Assembly (NCBI GenBank): GCA_900770925.1
Contig: CAAGLY010000030.1
Span: 1-16,607, forward strand
Length of the DNA stretch: 16,607 nt
Direction: 5' to 3'
Source of the DNA: Bacilli bacterium
GTDB lineage: Bacteria > Bacillota_I > Bacilli_A > RFN20 > CAG-288
Positions 14,234 to 16,607 of the stretch are shown piece after piece; the stretch's first letter is position 1, and each line of letters starts with the position of its first letter. The position numbers and the translations under genes were made by a program. Below the pieces are notes generated by a model. The model ran no database searches. It saw nothing but the letters and a program-made list of their open reading frames with translations, and had not been told where the DNA came from.

Positions 14234-14271
14234 CGAACTCGTACGCTATTACGCGGAACGGGTTCGTTTTT
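14234..14271 (+). terminator. Terminator of tRNA-Glu
   Basis: Arms CGAACTCGT (14234-14242) and ACGGGTTCG (14258-14266) pair over 9 bases with one G-U around a 15-base loop, followed by five T. It starts 13 bases after the tRNA. Confidence 0.85.
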
Positions 14272-14620
14272 CATTACTATCTAAATAAGCGTTTCAAGGA
14301 CTGGTTTGTTCTTCTGGAATTGCCCGAAAATCCCGTTAAACGCGGATATAATAAGAAAAATCCTCAGAAGAAGAAATGATCTTCAGCTGAGGATTTTTTG
14401 CTATGCAACGAAGCTTAACCTGGCAAATAGTTCGAATAGCTCGGGTGGTGTTTATCCTTCTCTCTAAAAAAGGCCTGTGAACCCTAATCCAGCTTCTTTT
14501 CAAAAAGTTGAATAGTTTCACATGCCCCGCTTAAAAAGACTGATTTTCAGTCAACTGACAAACTAACATTTCTTTTTATAGTCTTTTAATTAAAAATATT
14601 CCTTTTGAATTTTTTTGTAT
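14272..14620. other. Intergenic region without a recognised gene
   Basis: Besides the hairpin at 14356-14399 it holds a short inverted repeat (GACTGA / TCAGTC, 14538-14552). A start-less open plus-strand frame (about 14233-14380) reads like a Lys-rich protein end but overlaps the tRNA terminator and has no start codon. No tRNA 3'-end duplication was found. It may be the scar between the core chromosome and the imported module to its right. Confidence 0.5.
14356..14399. terminator. Strong bidirectional hairpin terminator
   Basis: Arms 14356-14367 and 14387-14398 (AAAAATCCTCAG / CTGAGGATTTTT, 12 perfect pairs) with a further GAAG/CTTC stem inside. T-runs close it on both strands. No gene ends directly at it, so it looks like an insulator between the tRNA unit and the module to the right. 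Confidence 0.75.
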
Positions 14621-14626
14621 TATAAT
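14621..14626 (+). promoter_or_regulatory. Candidate -10 element of the ATPase gene
   Basis: A perfect TATAAT in a very AT-rich stretch, 23 bases before the ATG. No convincing -35 lies at 16-18 bases; TTGAAT at 14605-14610 is too close. A GGAGG ribosome site at 14636-14640 is well placed. Confidence 0.4.
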
Positions 14627-14648
14627 AATTTCACTGGAGGAAGCAAAA

Positions 14649-15995
14649 ATGAGAACAAAGCTTTTATCATTCAAATTATCAGGTATTAAATCTCTCCAAA
14701 AAGAAATCGAGTTAAAGTTCAGCAATTATCTATTAAAAGATCCGTCTAAAAATATTGCAAAAGTCAAATCAATCTATGGTGTAAACGGCGCAGGTAAGAC
14801 ATCTGTTGTTTTAGGTATGAAGATTCTTACTGAATTTCTGCGTAATCCAGACTATTTAAGCGAAAAACGTGTTATTCTTAACGATTTAATAAATTACAAC
14901 ACTGATACTTTTTCTGCGACAATCCTATTTTCGACATTCGATAATAACGAAAAATTAATGAACATTTTCCGATATTCCACAAAGTTCACTAAAATTGAAA
15001 ATTCTTTTATCGTTGATAACGAATCACTAGATGTGTTTTCCGGAAATAATTTAAAAGGAACCGCAAAAAATATATTTGATATTTCAAATGGACAAATTCA
15101 AAACATTAACTGTTCCGATTTAACCTATAAACAAAAATTGGTTTCCAATTATAACAATTTATTATTAAAGAGTTCCTTTTTATCTTTGCATCCTGCACTT
15201 GAAATTAATAGTAATGATGAAACAATAATCGATAATAGAGCAAAGGCCCCCTTCTCCTATGCAATCATTTCTCTATTTCAATTTGCTAATAGTGTTTTAA
15301 CATTTACTGACCGTGATAACATACCGCTAAATCCAAATCTTGAATTTGAGATGTTAAAGAACTATATACAAGACCAGTCTAATCACCCTGACAAAATCAA
15401 TAATATAAACAAAAATAGAATTACAGTAGCTAAAAAGAACTATCCATCATTCGTTAAAAGGACAAACCGACTAGAAAAGTTTATCAAACTTTTCAAACCT
15501 GAATTAAAGGAAATTAAGCTTGATCCTGTTGAGGCCGGCAATGATTTTCTTCTCGTAAGCCGAACCTTTGATTATGGTGGAAAAAGTCTTATTAACGAGT
15601 ACTTAGAAAGTACGGGCATTAAAAGAATCACCCAATTATTCCAGTTCTTAGACTTTTCTATCAAAGGAGGCATTGTTTTCATTGATGAGTTAGACGCAAG
15701 CATTTCTAGCATTTATCTGCTTAAACTTCTTCAATACTTTGAAAAATTAGGAAAAGGCCAATTATGCTTTACTTGCCACAACACTTACTTAATGCGAGCG
15801 ATTCAAGATTACAAATTCAGTATTGATTTCATCTCTTCTGATGGAAAAATAAAATCTTGGACAAAGAGTGGGCATTATCTTCCTGAAGACCAATTTACCA
15901 AAGGCTATATTCCAGGCTTTGCCTTTAATACTGTAGATTTAGATTTCTTCGAAGTGTTTCCAACTGAAGAGGTATCTGCTCAAAATGACAAGTAA
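14649..15995 (+). CDS. ABC/SMC-like AAA ATPase (AAA_15/AAA_21 type), probable defence ATPase
   Basis: 448 aa. N-terminal strand MRTKLLSFKLSGIKSL, then Walker A GVNGAGKTS (44-52), a long middle part with no recognised fold (about 90-300), an ABC-like signature ESTGIKR (320-326), Walker B GIVFIDELD (341-349, acids D346 and E347) and an H-loop CFTCHN (H377). This is the head-only architecture of OLD/RloA/AriA ATPases, which control a partner nuclease in phage defence; which subfamily cannot be settled by eye. It overlaps the next gene by 11 bases, so the two products are likely made together. Base composition is much more AT-rich than in the native genes. Met is mostly ATG (4 internal) and only one AGG occurs (codon 271). 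The functional arginines are AGA or CGN. Confidence 0.85.
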   Translation: MRTKLLSFKLSGIKSLQKEIELKFSNYLLKDPSKNIAKVKSIYGVNGAGKTSVVLGMKILTEFLRNPDYLSEKRVILNDLINYNTDTFSATILFSTFDNNEKLMNIFRYSTKFTKIENSFIVDNESLDVFSGNNLKGTAKNIFDISNGQIQNINCSDLTYKQKLVSNYNNLLLKSSFLSLHPALEINSNDETIIDNRAKAPFSYAIISLFQFANSVLTFTDRDNIPLNPNLEFEMLKNYIQDQSNHPDKINNINKNRITVAKKNYPSFVKRTNRLEKFIKLFKPELKEIKLDPVEAGNDFLLVSRTFDYGGKSLINEYLESTGIKRITQLFQFLDFSIKGGIVFIDELDASISSIYLLKLLQYFEKLGKGQLCFTCHNTYLMRAIQDYKFSIDFISSDGKIKSWTKSGHYLPEDQFTKGYIPGFAFNTVDLDFFEVFPTEEVSAQNDK

Positions 15996-16545
15996 TAAAC
16001 TGCTTTTGTTTGTTGTTGAAACAGTAGTTACTTGTCAGTCTGATGAATATTATTTAACCCATTTCATTAAGAAGTCAGGATTCTTTGATCACAATTCATG
16101 GAAAAACGCATCAATTCAATTTGTATATCTAAACGGAAAAACTAATTACAAATCCAATGAGATTCAAAAAGAAATAGCAAATAAATGGAACGGGTTCGCT
16201 TCAAAGAACAAACAATTATTCTTCGTTTTTGACTATGATCGAGATACCCGTAAAGACAAACAACTTAATCAAAATATCATCAGTTATTGTCAATCTTTCG
16301 TAATTCCAAACGAAATCATTTGGTTTAAAAAAGATATTGAAAACATTTTTATAGGTCGCACTGTAAAAGACAAAGACAAAAACAACACAGCTATTGAGTT
16401 TTATAACAAAGGCACTTTAGAAAAGACAAAAGAGAAAATCCTTAGTTTAACAAAACACACTATATTTAAAAGCAGTTCCGAATCAAACGTTAGGGCAATC
16501 GCAAGAATATGCCGGGATTTTGTTTGCGATAGGATGGAATCCTAA
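15985..16545 (+). CDS. Small TOPRIM/RloB-like protein, probable effector partner of the ATPase
   Basis: 186 aa. Not recognised with certainty. LLLFVVET with E12 begins a segment continuing QSDEYYLTHF; then a strand LFFVFDYDRD with D83, D85 and D87; then NEIIWFKKDIENIF (109-122). A glutamate on a first strand followed by a DxD strand is the TOPRIM metal-binding pattern, and the size and order resemble RloB proteins encoded beside AAA ATPases. The usual Gly after the Glu is Thr, and the loop to the SDE segment is longer. AriB of PARIS is the other candidate but is larger. The start overlaps the ATPase end by 11 bases, with a weak AGAGG site upstream. Two AGG codons (170 and 183) lie outside the acidic motifs; they would be Met in this host. 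No membrane segment or signal peptide is seen. Confidence 0.6.
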   Translation: MTSNKLLLFVVETVVTCQSDEYYLTHFIKKSGFFDHNSWKNASIQFVYLNGKTNYKSNEIQKEIANKWNGFASKNKQLFFVFDYDRDTRKDKQLNQNIISYCQSFVIPNEIIWFKKDIENIFIGRTVKDKDKNNTAIEFYNKGTLEKTKEKILSLTKHTIFKSSSESNVRAIARICRDFVCDRMES

Positions 16546-16607
16546 AAAAGCGGACATGAAAGACCTCTTCCGGGGATTTCCGGCTTCTTAAAAGAGAAAA
16601 AAGTCTA

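Noticed and set aside
14233..14380. Plus-strand open frame ending in a Lys-rich tail just after the tRNA
   Set aside because: No start codon or ribosome site, it overlaps the tRNA terminator and its stop lies in a terminator loop; no recognisable family.
14145..16607. Integrative element using the tRNA-Glu 3' end as att site
   Set aside because: No integrase and no repeat of the tRNA 3' end is visible to the window edge; it could still lie beyond it.

Overview
The window looks like a chromosomal piece of an uncultivated member of the Bacillota (class Bacilli, Erysipelotrichia/RF39-like neighbourhood). The reasons are a PolC-type replicase, CIRCE heat-shock operators, strong AGGAGG ribosome binding sites, and the Firmicute cluster rpsB-tsf-pyrH-frr-cdsA-dxr-rseP-polC. 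TGA is a stop (end of cdsA), so this is not the Mycoplasma code.

The most important observation concerns the genetic code. In the native genes the codon AGG falls again and again where the protein family has methionine, while invariant arginines are written CGN or AGA. Internal ATG is nearly absent: 12 internal ATG in about 4,290 native codons. AGG therefore reads as Met here, apparently as the dominant Met codon. This matches the AGG-to-Met reassignment predicted for a clade of uncultivated Bacilli by a published computational screen (Shulgina and Eddy, 2021, from memory). Every AGG that a standard-code translation shows as Arg in the native genes should be read as Met.

Layout. 1-283: trailing end of a CRISPR array (36-base repeats, three spacers, degenerate last repeat) and a terminator. 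427-4779 (-): polC. 4919-5545 (+): small heat-shock protein gene under two CIRCE-like operators, ending in a strong hairpin. 5559-6788 (-): serpin-like lipoprotein with its own promoter. 6881-13866 (-): an operon transcribed rpsB, tsf, pyrH, frr, cdsA, dxr, rseP. It covers translation (S2, EF-Ts, recycling factor), UMP kinase, phospholipid and isoprenoid precursor synthesis, and a membrane site-2 protease. The genes overlap by 1-16 bases at four joints, and a hairpin lies between tsf and pyrH. Relative to Bacillus, uppS and proS are missing from the cluster; the serpin and the hsp20 gene sit where proS would be.

14099-14271 (+): a tRNA-Glu(CUC) gene with promoter and terminator, divergent from rpsB. 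14272-14648: mostly non-coding, with a strong bidirectional hairpin. 14649-16545 (+): an AT-rich two-gene unit, an ABC/SMC-like AAA ATPase overlapping a small protein with a TOPRIM/RloB-like acidic pattern. It resembles ATPase-nuclease phage-defence pairs (RloA/RloB or PARIS style). It uses ATG rather than AGG for Met and has only three AGG codons, which suggests recent import from a standard-code donor.
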